In this document: in pieces, positions 15,445 to 24,009 of the stretch
Position numbering within the stretch: position 1 is the stretch's first letter
How the letters are laid out: the number at the start of each line of letters is the position of its first letter
Source of the DNA: an uncultured Prevotella sp.
GTDB taxonomy: Bacteria; Bacteroidota; Bacteroidia; Bacteroidales; Bacteroidaceae
Reading direction: 5' to 3'
Length of the DNA stretch: 54,343 nt
NCBI GenBank assembly: GCA_937922435.1
Contig: CAKZVT010000042.1
Location: 1 to 54,343, forward strand
Made by a program: the position numbers and the translations under genes
Notes under the pieces: model-generated
What the model was told of the DNA's origin: nothing
The model's database searches: none
Seen by the model: the letters and a program-made list of their open reading frames with translations, nothing else

Positions 15445-16020
15445 ATGAAAAGGTTTTTATCGGTTTTGTTTTTGGTTTTTGCATGTGCAATGTCGTATGG
15501 ACAGGGTGCACCTGATGTGACGCGTTTTCTCGGAATACCCATTGATGGTACAAGGTCAGAGATGATAAGCAAGCTCAAGGCAAAGGGATTTACAAGCGTA
15601 CCTGGTACTGACATGCTTGAAGGGGAGTTCAACGGAAAGAATGTCTATGTAAACGTGCAGACAAACAACAGAAAAGTGTGGCGGATAGGCGTGATAGATA
15701 AAAATGGATGCGACAAAACTCAAATTAAGATAAATTTCAATAACTTGTGCCGTCAATTTGAGGAAAATCCAAGGTACATAAATTTTAAGGATGACCAAAC
15801 AATATCCGAAGATGAGGATATTGATTACGAAATAACTGTTAATGACAAACGTTATGAAGCTGTTTTTGCACAGAAATCTTCAGCAGGTGACATAGATCCA
15901 AGTGCTGTAAATCGATTAGTGTGGTTTGTGGTAAGTAAAGCTCCATCAAGTTATGGTAAATATGTTATTATGATGTTTTACGAAAATGGATACAACAAGG
16001 CTAATGGTGAAGACTTGTAA
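15445..16020 (+). CDS. Small secreted protein, unknown function
   Basis: 191 residues from the ATG at 15445, chosen because it gives a clean signal peptide (MKRFLSVLFLVFACAMSYGQ) and has AGGAGAG eight bases upstream. The mature part begins GAPDVTRFLGIPIDGTRSEMISKLKAKGF, which recalls small periplasmic or surface proteins of Bacteroidales in which a short domain measures a ligand, but I do not recognise a family. No membrane segment or catalytic motif follows. Base composition becomes more A+T-rich in its second half than in neighbouring housekeeping genes. It ends before two hairpins that separate it from the convergent gene. Confidence 0.8.
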   Translation: MKRFLSVLFLVFACAMSYGQGAPDVTRFLGIPIDGTRSEMISKLKAKGFTSVPGTDMLEGEFNGKNVYVNVQTNNRKVWRIGVIDKNGCDKTQIKINFNNLCRQFEENPRYINFKDDQTISEDEDIDYEITVNDKRYEAVFAQKSSAGDIDPSAVNRLVWFVVSKAPSSYGKYVIMMFYENGYNKANGEDL

Positions 16021-16063
16021 TTTGTCGGATGCAAGCGTGTAAGATATTGATTTCCAATTAAAA

Positions 16064-16105
16064 ACAAAGCGGTGGCCTTTTGCATTGCTAAAGGTCACCG
16101 CTTGT
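16064..16105. terminator. Hairpin after the secreted-protein gene
   Basis: ACAAAGCGGTGGCCTTTT pairs with AAAGGTCACCGCTTGT with one bulge. It sits between two convergent genes and probably terminates the plus-strand one. Confidence 0.55.
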
Positions 16106-16115
16106 TGTATTAAAT

Positions 16116-16142
16116 GCGGCATATTGCACTGCAATATGCCGC
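16116..16142. terminator. Perfect hairpin between convergent genes
   Basis: GCGGCATATTGCA and TGCAATATGCCGC, 13-bp arms with a one-base loop, 20 bp beyond the stop of the minus-strand gene. The GCGGCATATTG word also occurs in family A clusters. Confidence 0.5.
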
Positions 16143-16162
16143 CGATTGCAATCTTGTTCTTG

Positions 16163-17716
16163 TCAGCCTTCTTCCTCGACTATCCACTTGTCTATTGTCT
16201 TCGTCTCGCGGCTGAAGTTTATTCCGAGCTTTACGATGCGGCGTCCGTCGGCCTTGAATGGCGCGGCGTAGCCCTTTTCGTTGATTTGGCGGATGGCTTC
16301 CTCTGCAGTTCCGTCGAACTTGAACTCCATGACGTATATGTATTCGCGTGCCTTGAGGACAAGGTCAACGCGGCCGTTGCTTGTGCGGTATTCAACGGCA
16401 ACGTGGAAGCCCATGAGGCGGAAGACGATGAAGAGCACGTTCTGATAGTGAACCTCCAGGTCGCGCTGCATCTCGTAGGGAATGTCGGCATAGAAAGAGC
16501 GCAGCCGGGTGAGGAAACTGTCGTAGTCGCCGCGCTCAATGTCCTTGACGAAGCGGCTTATCTCGAAGGCCGTCTTGCTCTGGTTCACCGTTGTGTAGAA
16601 CGGCATCAGGTACCTGACGAAGCCCTTTTCCACCTCCTCGTTGGGGAAGCCCAGCGTGTAAAGTTCGAACTCCGGGTCGTAGTCCTTTATCGTAAGGTAG
16701 CCGCTCTGGTAGATAACGGGAATTGGGTTTGTCGACGCCGCGTCGATGCTGTTGAGCACGTCTTCCGACGTCTGCTCGTTGGCCATCTCGTTAAGGTCGT
16801 AGTTGTGCAGCTGTAGCAGCTTCACAAGGTAAGTCGGCGTGCCCGTCTCAAACCAGTAATAGCCGAACTTCCTGTTGTAGAATGTGTTTAGCAGGCTGAA
16901 CGGATTGTACACTCCGGGCGTTCCGGCGTCGAAGTGGTAGCCGTCATAAAGCCGTTTCAGCTTTGCCATGCAGTCGTCGTAGGTCATGCCCTGCGCCTCT
17001 GCCAGCGCCTCGATGTCCTCGTGGAAGTCGCGCTCAAGCTCCGCCTCGCTTATGCCGCAAACGTCATAATACCATGGCGACATGGATATGTCGTTGAGGT
17101 TGTTCAGGTCGCTGAACACGCTCACCTTGCCGAACTTCGTCACGCCTGTCAGGAAAGCGAAGCGTATGTCGGCGTCGCGGCTCTTCAGCGCGCCGTAAAA
17201 CGGCTTCAGCGTTTCGCGGTAGGCGCTTTGCAGCTCGTCGTTGCCGATTGCCTGAAGCATGGGCTTGTCGTATTCGTCGACAAGTATCACGGCGCGCTGC
17301 CCGGTCTTCTCGTGGGCGCGCTTGATTATGCCGTTGAAGCGCATTGCGAGCCCTATTTCGGCAGGATTGCTACCGTATAGCTTTTCCCATTCGTCCAGCT
17401 GTCCGTTGAGCAGGTTCTCCAGGCTTTCCGGGCGGTCGTACTTCTGCGTGTTGAGGTCGATGTGCAGTATGGGGTGGGGCGTCCAGTCGTCGGCCAGCCG
17501 GTCGATGGCAAGCCCCTCGAACAAGTCGCGCTTGCCCTCGAAGAACGCCTGTATGGTGCTGATTAGCAGACTCTTGCCGAAGCGGCGCGGGCGGCTTAGA
17601 AAGTAGTAGCTGCCCTCCGATACGAGTTTGTACACCAACTGCGTCTTGTCAACGTAGTAGTAGCCTCCGCGGCGCAGCTTCTCGAAGTTCTGTATGCCTA
17701 TTGGGTATTGTTTCAT
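16163..17716 (-). CDS. AAA-ATPase-like/PD-(D/E)XK nuclease family protein
   Basis: 517 residues from the ATG at 17716. A longer TTG start at 17740 was rejected because it lies inside the promoter box. The N-terminus matches the AAA-ATPase-like family (PF09820): YPIGIQNFEKLRRGGYYYVDKT, then a P-loop-like RPRRFGKSLLISTIQAFF and Walker B-like VILVDEYDKP. The C-terminus matches the PDDEXK_9 nuclease-like domain: SNGRVDLVLKAREYIYVMEFKF (Asp, Glu-x-Lys). These proteins are abundant and multicopy in Bacteroides and Prevotella, with no established role; mobile or defence functions have been suggested. It lies alone between hairpins and family C repeats. Confidence 0.9.
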   Translation of the reverse strand: MKQYPIGIQNFEKLRRGGYYYVDKTQLVYKLVSEGSYYFLSRPRRFGKSLLISTIQAFFEGKRDLFEGLAIDRLADDWTPHPILHIDLNTQKYDRPESLENLLNGQLDEWEKLYGSNPAEIGLAMRFNGIIKRAHEKTGQRAVILVDEYDKPMLQAIGNDELQSAYRETLKPFYGALKSRDADIRFAFLTGVTKFGKVSVFSDLNNLNDISMSPWYYDVCGISEAELERDFHEDIEALAEAQGMTYDDCMAKLKRLYDGYHFDAGTPGVYNPFSLLNTFYNRKFGYYWFETGTPTYLVKLLQLHNYDLNEMANEQTSEDVLNSIDAASTNPIPVIYQSGYLTIKDYDPEFELYTLGFPNEEVEKGFVRYLMPFYTTVNQSKTAFEISRFVKDIERGDYDSFLTRLRSFYADIPYEMQRDLEVHYQNVLFIVFRLMGFHVAVEYRTSNGRVDLVLKAREYIYVMEFKFDGTAEEAIRQINEKGYAAPFKADGRRIVKLGINFSRETKTIDKWIVEEEG

Positions 17717-17737
17717 GTCCGTCGTGTTTGTCTTTTG

Positions 17738-17745
17738 CAAAGATA
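17738..17745 (-). promoter_or_regulatory. -7 promoter box TATCTTTG
   Basis: Exact TAnnTTTG on the minus strand, 21 bp before the ATG of the AAA-ATPase-like gene. Confidence 0.6.
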
Positions 17746-17755
17746 CAATTTATTA

Positions 17756-17834
17756 AATGAAAAATGAAAAATGAAAAGTGAAAAATCCACTGCTGTTTAA
17801 ATGAAAAATGAATAATGAAAAGTGAATAATCCAT
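17756..17834. repeat. Family C repeat, inverse of 18055-18220
   Basis: AATGAAAAATGAAAAGTG words with the core CCACTGCTGTTT. With 18055-18220 it forms an inverted pair around the hairpin at 17933-17973. Confidence 0.75.
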
Positions 17835-17890
17835 TACTCTTTTGGGTAGTGTGCAAGGTTGTGGTAATTTATTGTAATTCAGATAGTTGC

Positions 17891-17973
17891 AGGAGGCGGT
17901 CTTTGGGCTTGCGAAAGATGGTCTTTAATAACGCCGAAGGCCGCATATCGCGGTGCGGTATGCGGCCTTCGGC
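17891..17973. repeat. Family A cluster with 15-bp hairpin
   Basis: GAGGCGGTCTTT and GAAAGATGGTCTTT words, then a hairpin of perfect 15-bp arms (GCCGAAGGCCGCATA at 17933-17947, inverse at 17959-17973). It lies downstream of polA and may end its transcript. Confidence 0.7.
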
Positions 17974-17994
17974 ATGATTATAGGGTAGGGGAGG

Positions 17995-18043
17995 CCGGGC
18001 GAATGAGCCGAATGTGCCGGATGAGCCGAATTGGCCTGATGGG
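17995..18043. repeat. Family E repeat
   Basis: Degenerate words GAATGAGCCGAATGTGCCGG and GCCTGATGGG. The same vocabulary is found at 42579, 48483, 49866 and 51911. Confidence 0.6.
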
Positions 18044-18054
18044 AAAAAGGAAAT

Positions 18055-18220
18055 GTATTATTCACTTTTCATTTTTCACTTTTCCCTTGAACAGCACTGG
18101 ATTTTTCATTGTTCATTATTCATTTTTCATTTAAATGGCACTGGATTTTTCATTATTCATTATTCATTTTTCATTTAAACAGCAGTGGATTTTTCATTGT
18201 TCATTGTTCATTTTTCATTT
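18055..18220. repeat. Family C minisatellite, three units
   Basis: A unit of about 50 bp (CAGCAGTGGATTTTTCATTG plus TTCATT words and TTTAAA) is repeated three times before the polA stop. The units differ at a few bases. The gap 17717-18224 holds only repeats and hairpins. Confidence 0.75.
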
Positions 18221-18224
18221 GCAA

Positions 18225-20990
18225 TCAGTGTGCCTCCAGCCAGTTTGCGCCCCATCCGCAGTCGGCCACGAGGGGAACGTCGAGCGGATATGCGCCCTGC
18301 ATCTCTTCTAAAACTATGCGTTCCACGCGCTCCTTCTCGTCGGGATAGACGCTGAAGTTCAATTCGTCGTGCACTTGCAACAGCATCTTAGAGCGCAGGC
18401 CCTCGCGGCGGAAGCGGTCGTAGATGCGCACCATTGCAATCTTTATTATGTCGGCGGCGGTGCCTTGTATGGGAGCGTTGATGGCGTTGCGCTCTGCAAA
18501 GCCGCGCACTGTGGCGTTGTGCGACGTGATGTCGGGCAGGTAGCGGCGGCGGTGCATCAGGGTCTCGGCGTAGCCCTTCTCCCGAGCAGTCTCCTTCGCC
18601 TGCTCCATATATTCCGCCACCTTGGGGAATGTGGCGAAGTAGCCGTCAATCAGCTCGGCGGCTTCCTTGCGGCTGATGTCAAGCCGCTCGGCCAGTCCGA
18701 ACACGGTGATGCCGTATATTATGCCGAAGTTGGCGCGCTTGGCCCGTGTGCGCTGGTCGCGCGTCACGCTGTCCATCGTCTCGTGGTATATTTTCGCAGC
18801 CGTTGCGGCGTGGATGTCGTAGCCCTCGCGGAAGGCTTCCTGCATGTTTTCGTCGCCGCTGAGGTGCGCCATGACGCGCAGTTCTATTTGAGAGTAGTCG
18901 GCTGAGAAGAACAGGCAGCCCTCCTCGGGTATGAACGCCTTGCGTATCTCCTTGCCGTCCTCGCCGCGCACGGGTATGTTCTGCAGGTTGGGGTCTGACG
19001 ACGAGAGCCGCCCGGTGGCCGTAACCGTCTGGTTGAACGATGTGTGTATGTGCCCCGTCCGTGGGTTTACGAGCTTCGGCAGGGCGTCTACGTATGTGCC
19101 GAGCAGCTTCTTCAACCCCCTGTGTTCCAGTATCTTGCCCACTATCTCGCTCTTTCCGCACAGCTGCTGGAGCACTTCCTCGGACGTGACATACTGCCCC
19201 GTCTTGGTCTTCTTCGGCTTCTCTACAATCTTCATCTTGCCGAACAGTATCTCGCCGACCTGCCTCGGCGACGCGATGTTGAACTCCTCGCCGGCCAGCC
19301 GGTATATTTCCTGCTCGATGTCGTTCATCCTTGCGGTGAGGATTTGCGACGTTTCCTTGAGCGAGTCGGTGTCAAGCCTCACGCCGTTCCTCTCCATCGA
19401 GGCCAGCACACGCACCAAGGGCATCTCCACTTCGCTGAAGAGCTGCCACACGCCGGCCTCTTTCAGTTTCGGCTCAAGCAGGTTCTTCAGCTTCAGGGTG
19501 ACGTCGGCGTCCTCGGCGGCATACTCGTACACCTCCTCCGGCGGCAGGTCGCGCATCGATTTCTGACCCTTGCCCTTCGGCCCGATAAGCTCGTCGATGT
19601 GGATGGTTCGGTAGCCGAGGTACGTCTCGGCCATGTCGTCCATGTTGTGACGCTGCTCGGGTTGGAGCAGGTAATGCGCCAACATCGTGTCGAACATCTC
19701 GCCGGCAAGTTCGACGCCGTAGTTCGCCAGCACCTCCATGTCATACTTTATGTTCTGCCCGATTTTGAGGATTGAGGGCTGTTCGTAGACCGATTTGAAA
19801 ATATTAACAATGTTTTGCGCTTGTTGACGGTCGGCCGGAACGGGCACGTAGAACGCCTCGTTTTCGCTGACCGAGAAGCTCAAACCCACCAGTTCGGCGT
19901 CGATTGTGTTGGTGGAAGTCGTCTCCGTGTCTAAACTTAAAAAACTTTTTGTCATGAAAAAGTCACGGAGTTTGAGCATATCTTCCTCTGTGTCAACGAG
20001 TTTATACGTATGAGGCGTGTCCGTTAACGTCTTGAGAGCGGATTTTTCTTCGCCAACCTGCCCGTCGGTCGTGATTTCTGAAAATAAATCGAGCTGCCCG
20101 TTAGCATTATTTTTAATGTTTTCACGGTTGTTAAGAAACTTGTCCAAGAGCGTCTTAAACTCCAATTCGGTGAACAACCGGCGCAGTTCGGCGGTGTCGG
20201 GTTCGGTCACTCGCAGTTTCTCCAGGTCGAGTTCAACGGGCACGTCGGTGCGGATGGTGGCGAGGAACTTTGAGAACCTGATTTGCTCCGCGTTCTCCTC
20301 GACCTTCTTCTTCAGTGCGCCCTTCAGTTCGCCAGTGCGTTCCAGTAGGGCGTCAACCGACCCGAACTGCTGCAACAGCTTGACGGCGGTCTTCTCGCCA
20401 ACGCCCGGACAGCCCGGTATGTTGTCGGCGGCGTCGCCCATGAGGCCGAGCAGGTCGATAACCTGAGCCGTGCCCGTGATGCCGTACTTCTGGCACACGC
20501 CGGCCTCGTCGAGCGTCTCGTAGCCTCCGCCGTGGCGCGGACGGTACATCACGACGTTGCCGCCCACCAGCTGGCCGTAGTCCTTGTCGGGCGTAAGCAT
20601 GTACGTCCTGATGCCCTCGCTGTCGGCTTTCTTAGCAAGGGTGCCTATCACGTCGTCGGCCTCGAAGCCCTCGGCTTCAAGCACGGGTATGCGCATCGCA
20701 CCCAATATTTCCTTGATTACTGGCACGGAGCGGCGTATGTCCTCGGGCGTTTCCTCGCGTTGCGCCTTGTACTGGGCGTAAGCCTCGCTGCGGAACGTCG
20801 GGCCGTGGGGGTCGAAGGCCACGCCAAGATACGTGGGTTTCTCCTTCGCCAGCACCTCGTGCAGAGTGTTGCAGAAACCCAATACGGCCGATGTGTTCAT
20901 GCCCTTTGTGTTTATGCGTGGGTTCTTGATGAACGCGTAATAAGCCCTGTATATTAGGGCGTAAGCGTCAAAAAGGAAAAGCTTGTCCAT
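18225..20990 (-). CDS. polA: DNA polymerase I
   Basis: 921 residues with all three domains. The 5'-nuclease is at residues 1-290 (LFLFDAYALIYRAYYAF, GFEADDVIGTLAKKA, PGVGEKTAVKLLQQFG). The 3'-5' proofreading exonuclease keeps its metal ligands: LSLDTETTSTN near residue 354, NIKYDMEVL, and YAAEDADVT. The polymerase has DYSQIELRVMAHLSGD (motif A), RAKRANFGIIYG (motif B) and LLQVHDELNFSV (motif C). It fills gaps during repair and removes Okazaki primers. The start at 20990 gives MDKLFLFDAYALIYRAYYAF. It diverges from the polyprenyl synthase gene over about 86 bp; a near-consensus box (TAACTTTA) lies upstream at 21013-21020. Confidence 0.97.
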   Translation of the reverse strand: MDKLFLFDAYALIYRAYYAFIKNPRINTKGMNTSAVLGFCNTLHEVLAKEKPTYLGVAFDPHGPTFRSEAYAQYKAQREETPEDIRRSVPVIKEILGAMRIPVLEAEGFEADDVIGTLAKKADSEGIRTYMLTPDKDYGQLVGGNVVMYRPRHGGGYETLDEAGVCQKYGITGTAQVIDLLGLMGDAADNIPGCPGVGEKTAVKLLQQFGSVDALLERTGELKGALKKKVEENAEQIRFSKFLATIRTDVPVELDLEKLRVTEPDTAELRRLFTELEFKTLLDKFLNNRENIKNNANGQLDLFSEITTDGQVGEEKSALKTLTDTPHTYKLVDTEEDMLKLRDFFMTKSFLSLDTETTSTNTIDAELVGLSFSVSENEAFYVPVPADRQQAQNIVNIFKSVYEQPSILKIGQNIKYDMEVLANYGVELAGEMFDTMLAHYLLQPEQRHNMDDMAETYLGYRTIHIDELIGPKGKGQKSMRDLPPEEVYEYAAEDADVTLKLKNLLEPKLKEAGVWQLFSEVEMPLVRVLASMERNGVRLDTDSLKETSQILTARMNDIEQEIYRLAGEEFNIASPRQVGEILFGKMKIVEKPKKTKTGQYVTSEEVLQQLCGKSEIVGKILEHRGLKKLLGTYVDALPKLVNPRTGHIHTSFNQTVTATGRLSSSDPNLQNIPVRGEDGKEIRKAFIPEEGCLFFSADYSQIELRVMAHLSGDENMQEAFREGYDIHAATAAKIYHETMDSVTRDQRTRAKRANFGIIYGITVFGLAERLDISRKEAAELIDGYFATFPKVAEYMEQAKETAREKGYAETLMHRRRYLPDITSHNATVRGFAERNAINAPIQGTAADIIKIAMVRIYDRFRREGLRSKMLLQVHDELNFSVYPDEKERVERIVLEEMQGAYPLDVPLVADCGWGANWLEAH

Positions 20991-21052
20991 CTTTTTTGTC
21001 GGTTTTTACGTGTAAAGTTACTTATTTTTTGCAATTAATCCGAGAAAATAAC

Positions 21053-21060
21053 TACTTTTG
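21053..21060 (+). promoter_or_regulatory. -7 promoter box TACTTTTG
   Basis: Exact TAnnTTTG, with a -33 TTTG at 21028-21031 (21-bp spacing), 16 bp before the synthase ATG at 21077. Confidence 0.7.
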
Positions 21061-21076
21061 TAACAAATTTAGTAGC

Positions 21077-22057
21077 ATGACCGACTATTTATCCATCATC
21101 AGGCAGCCAATAGAGAGGGAGCTTGGGCAGTTTGTCAACCTTTTCAACTCATCGCTTACGCATGACGGAAAGTTGCAGGAGGAGATTTTCACACGCATCC
21201 GCAACCGCGCCGGCAAGCGCATGAGGCCGATGCTCATCATGCTTATGGCAAAGAACTATGGCCGGGTTAACGACTCGACGCTGCACGCGGCGGTGGGTCT
21301 GGAGCTGCTGCACACGGCATCGCTCGTTCACGACGACGTGGTGGACGAGAGCCGCGAGCGCCGGGGGCAGGCTTCGGTCAACGCCGTGTACGACAACAAG
21401 GTGGCCGTGCTCGTGGGCGACTACATCCTGTCCACCGCCCTGCTGCACGTCTCGGTAACGCACAACGAGGTCATCGTAAGGTATCTTGCCGAGCTTGGCC
21501 GCACGCTGTCTGACGGCGAGATACTGCAGCTGACGAGCATATCCGACAGCGAAATATCTGAGGAAACGTATTATAAGATAATCAGCCGCAAGACCGCAGC
21601 CCTCTTCGAAGCCTGCTGCGCAATCGGCGCAATATCGGCCGGAATGCCCGAAGACAGGGTGGGGGAGGCAAAGAAGTTCGGCCAGACATTGGGCATAATC
21701 TTCCAAATCAGGGACGACATCTTCGACTATTATGACTCCGCCGACATCGGCAAGCCCACCGGCAACGACATGGCCGAGGGCAAGCTCACCCTCCCCGTAA
21801 TCCACGCCCTCAACTCGGCTGGCTACGACAGCATGTTCAAGCTGGCGCGGAAGGTGAAGGACGGCACCGTGAACCGCGACGAGATAGCCTGTCTCGTTGA
21901 CTTCACAAAGGCGCACGGCGGCATAGAATACGCCGAGCAGCGCATGGAAGAGCTGCACGCCGAGGCGTCGGACTTCATCCGCAAGGAGGTGAACGACCCC
22001 ACGCTGCGCGAAAGCCTGCGCGCATATCTTGACTTTGTGATTAAGAGGAATAAGTAA
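21077..22057 (+). CDS. ispB: Polyprenyl (octaprenyl-type) diphosphate synthase
   Basis: 326 residues from the ATG at 21077; the longer frame from 20996 would start before the promoter. A trans-isoprenyl diphosphate synthase: first aspartate-rich motif LVHDDVVDESRERRG, second motif FQIRDDIFDYYD, plus GKRMRPML near the N-terminus. It condenses isopentenyl diphosphate onto an allylic primer to make the long side chain for menaquinone. Small residues before the first DDxxD suggest a long product, but chain length cannot be fixed from sequence alone. The gene is monocistronic, divergent from polA, and followed by repeats. Confidence 0.92.
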   Translation: MTDYLSIIRQPIERELGQFVNLFNSSLTHDGKLQEEIFTRIRNRAGKRMRPMLIMLMAKNYGRVNDSTLHAAVGLELLHTASLVHDDVVDESRERRGQASVNAVYDNKVAVLVGDYILSTALLHVSVTHNEVIVRYLAELGRTLSDGEILQLTSISDSEISEETYYKIISRKTAALFEACCAIGAISAGMPEDRVGEAKKFGQTLGIIFQIRDDIFDYYDSADIGKPTGNDMAEGKLTLPVIHALNSAGYDSMFKLARKVKDGTVNRDEIACLVDFTKAHGGIEYAEQRMEELHAEASDFIRKEVNDPTLRESLRAYLDFVIKRNK

Positions 22058-22105
22058 AGGCGCACCACAAAACCAGCCTAAAACCTACCCCAACTGCACT
22101 CGACA

Positions 22106-22139
22106 CCCACCCCAGCCCTCCCGAAGGGAGGGAGCTTGA
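22106..22139. repeat. Family B hairpin (left of pair 2)
   Basis: CCCACCCCAGCCCTCCCGAA then GGGAGGGAGCTTGAT. Inverse partner at 22442-22477; a family A palindrome and a possible gene remnant lie between. Confidence 0.75.
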
Positions 22140-22200
22140 TATGCTTTGCAGGGTAGAGTAGGGCGGCAGCGGCTTAATGGCTTGACAGCCAACAGATTAC

Positions 22201-22237
22201 GAAAGGCGGCAAACCGCATTGCGGTTTGCCGCCTTTC
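22201..22237. repeat. Family A near-perfect palindrome
   Basis: GAAAGGCGGCAAACCGCA and its exact inverse with a one-base loop, 18-bp arms. It is the cleanest REP-like unit in the window. Confidence 0.8.
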
Positions 22238-22289
22238 GCATTGTAAAAGATGGCTTGTCAGCCTGCATTTTGGCATATATTAAAGTTCG

Positions 22290-22440
22290 TCAGCCATTTT
22301 GCGTGATAGCAAGTATTTTGTATTTATCGCCATCTTTGGAGACTGTCTGTTTTATAAAGCCGTCACGCAGAACTGAAAGCCGCAAGTAAGGTAATGCCGT
22401 ATAACCTTTATTACTCGGCTATGGCTTTTGGTTTAGGCAT
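22290..22440 (-). pseudogene. Possible small gene remnant, frameshifted
   Basis: On the minus strand an ATG at 22440 gives MPKPKAIAE then a stop. A shift of one frame opens a 42-residue stretch (from 22418 to the stop at 22290) ending in KDGDKYKILAITQNG, with a helix-like LPYLRLSVLRDGFIKQTV before it. Composition looks protein-like rather than repeat-like, and it is confined between the two family B hairpins. I do not recognise it. It could be a decayed gene end carried by the repeat pair, or chance. Confidence 0.3.
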
Positions 22441-22441
22441 G

Positions 22442-22477
22442 TCAAGCTCCCTCCCTTCGGGAGGGGTGGGGTGGGTG
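22442..22477. repeat. Family B hairpin (right of pair 2)
   Basis: TCAAGCTCCCTCCCTTCGGG then GAGGGGTGGGGTGGGTG, abutting the deoC stop codon at 22478. Confidence 0.75.
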
Positions 22478-23425
22478 TTAAAAGAACTTCGTCTCTTCGC
22501 CGAGGATTTCGCTCAGCAGCATGTTGGCCAACCGGCTGGTGCCTAAGCGCAACCACTTGTTGGTGAGCCATTTTTCGCCCAGAACCTCTTTCACGATGGT
22601 GTAGTAGATAAGCGCGTCCATCACCGAGTTAAGCCCTCCGGCAGGTTTGAAACCAATCTGGATGCCCGTCTCGTCGTAGTATTCCTTGATGGCCTGGCAC
22701 ATCACGTAAGCCGCCTCCGGCGTTGCCGCAGGCTCAAGTTTGCCGGTAGATGTCTTGATATAGTCAGCTCCGGCATACATTGCCAGGATTGACGCCTTCT
22801 TGATGTTCGAGGCCGTCTTTAGGCATCCCGTCTCGAGGATTACCTTCATCGGGGCGTCGCCGCACGCCTGTTTAAGCTCGTTGATGTCGTCGCACACGCC
22901 CTCGTAGTCGCCGCTGAGGAACTTGCCCACGGGCATCACGATGTCTATCTCCGTAGCACCGTCCTTCACGGCGAGCGCCGTTTCGGCTATCTTTACCTCC
23001 AAGAGAGCCTGTGACGAGGGGAAACTGCCTGATACACAGGCTATTTCAACGCCGTCAATCTCTAACGACTCGGCCACCGTCCGCGCAAAACACGGGTACA
23101 CGCAGATGGTCGCCACGTGGGGCAGGTCGGGGTAGGTGGCGTCAAACTGGTTCACCCTTTCGGTGAAGGCGAGTATCGACTCGTCGCTGTCGGTCGTCTT
23201 GAGCGATGTCAGTTCGATGCTGCCGAAGAGGAATTTCTTTACCTCCGGCGTGTCGTTTTCGTGCACTTTCTCGGCTATCAGCTTGCGCACAGCCTCGCGC
23301 ACGGCGTTGTCGTCAATGTCGGTCTGATACTTGCTGAGCGCTTCTTCATACTTGCTCATCTTCGGGAAATCCGCCTCATGCTTGTGGTCGTGAGCCGTTT
23401 CGTTGTGCTTGTTGTCTGTTGTCAT
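22478..23425 (-). CDS. deoC: Deoxyribose-phosphate aldolase
   Basis: 315 residues from the ATG at 23425. Class I aldolase that splits 2-deoxyribose 5-phosphate into glyceraldehyde 3-phosphate and acetaldehyde in deoxynucleoside salvage. The Schiff-base Lys is in ADYIKTSTGK; VKVILETG-like (MKVILETGCL), ATEIDIVMPVGKFLSGDY and GFKPAGGLNSV are family motifs. The conserved part begins at MSKYEEALSKY (ATG at 23359), preceded here by 22 His/Asp/Lys-rich residues (DNKHNETAHDHKHEADF). Either the extension is real or the start is 23359. It is the last gene of the mnmG-to-deoC minus-strand cluster. Confidence 0.93.
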   Translation of the reverse strand: MTTDNKHNETAHDHKHEADFPKMSKYEEALSKYQTDIDDNAVREAVRKLIAEKVHENDTPEVKKFLFGSIELTSLKTTDSDESILAFTERVNQFDATYPDLPHVATICVYPCFARTVAESLEIDGVEIACVSGSFPSSQALLEVKIAETALAVKDGATEIDIVMPVGKFLSGDYEGVCDDINELKQACGDAPMKVILETGCLKTASNIKKASILAMYAGADYIKTSTGKLEPAATPEAAYVMCQAIKEYYDETGIQIGFKPAGGLNSVMDALIYYTIVKEVLGEKWLTNKWLRLGTSRLANMLLSEILGEETKFF

Positions 23426-23541
23426 ACTCTTCTGTGTTTTTATTGTTGTTTTATTTGTCGGTAAGTCACAATGCGCTTTGTTCAAAGTCAGTTTTTTAAG
23501 GCATATCTACTTACTCCTTTTCTCCTTACTCCTTCCCTCCT

Positions 23542-23877
23542 TTACCTTAATTTTTCATTGTTAATGTGCCTTGTGGCATCGCGCTTTGTCTTCTTTTCTA
23601 TGCTCTTGCGCAGCGCCTCGGTGAGGTCAACACCCGTCTGGTTGGCAAGGCAGAGCAGCACCCACAGCACGTCGGCCATCTCGTCCGACGGGTCTTGCGG
23701 CTCGCCTTCCTTGAAGCTCTGGTCGCCGTATTTGCGCGCCATGACGCGTGCCAGCTCGCCCACTTCTTCGGTGAGGCACGCCATGTTGGTAAGTTCGCTG
23801 AAATAGCGCACGCCGTATTGCCTAATCCATTGGTCTACAAGGCGTTGCGCTTCGCGTATGGTTATTTCGTTGTTCAT
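23542..23877 (-). CDS. MazG-like nucleotide pyrophosphohydrolase
   Basis: 111 residues, a single MazG-fold domain. Metal-binding acidic motif EEVGELARVMARKYGD, followed by DEMADVLWVLLCLANQTGVDL. It probably hydrolyses non-canonical or excess (d)NTPs to monophosphates (house-cleaning). Length and motifs fit the short MazG-like (dimeric dUTPase-like superfamily) proteins found next to dtd and deoC in Bacteroidales. Its neighbours on the same strand suggest joint expression. Exact substrate unknown. Confidence 0.88.
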   Translation of the reverse strand: MNNEITIREAQRLVDQWIRQYGVRYFSELTNMACLTEEVGELARVMARKYGDQSFKEGEPQDPSDEMADVLWVLLCLANQTGVDLTEALRKSIEKKTKRDATRHINNEKLR

Positions 23878-23892
23878 TGTCGTATTATTTTT

Positions 23893-23925
23893 AGCCCCCT
23901 CCCGGCCTCCCCGGGGGGAGGTGAC
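23893..23925. repeat. Family B-like hairpin (left of pair 3)
   Basis: CCCCCTCCCGGCCTCCCCGG followed by GGGGAGG, inverse partner at 23979-24009. Confidence 0.65.
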
Positions 23926-23978
23926 AGTGTGGAGGCAAATTGTTGCTTAATGTATGTTGCAAGGTGAGCCTCTTGTGC

Positions 23979-24009
23979 TCCTCCCCTCGGGGAGGACAGG
24001 GTGGGGGCT
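23979..24009. repeat. Family B-like hairpin (right of pair 3)
   Basis: CTCCTCCCCTCGGGGAGG then a G-rich tail, abutting the dtd stop codon. Confidence 0.65.
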
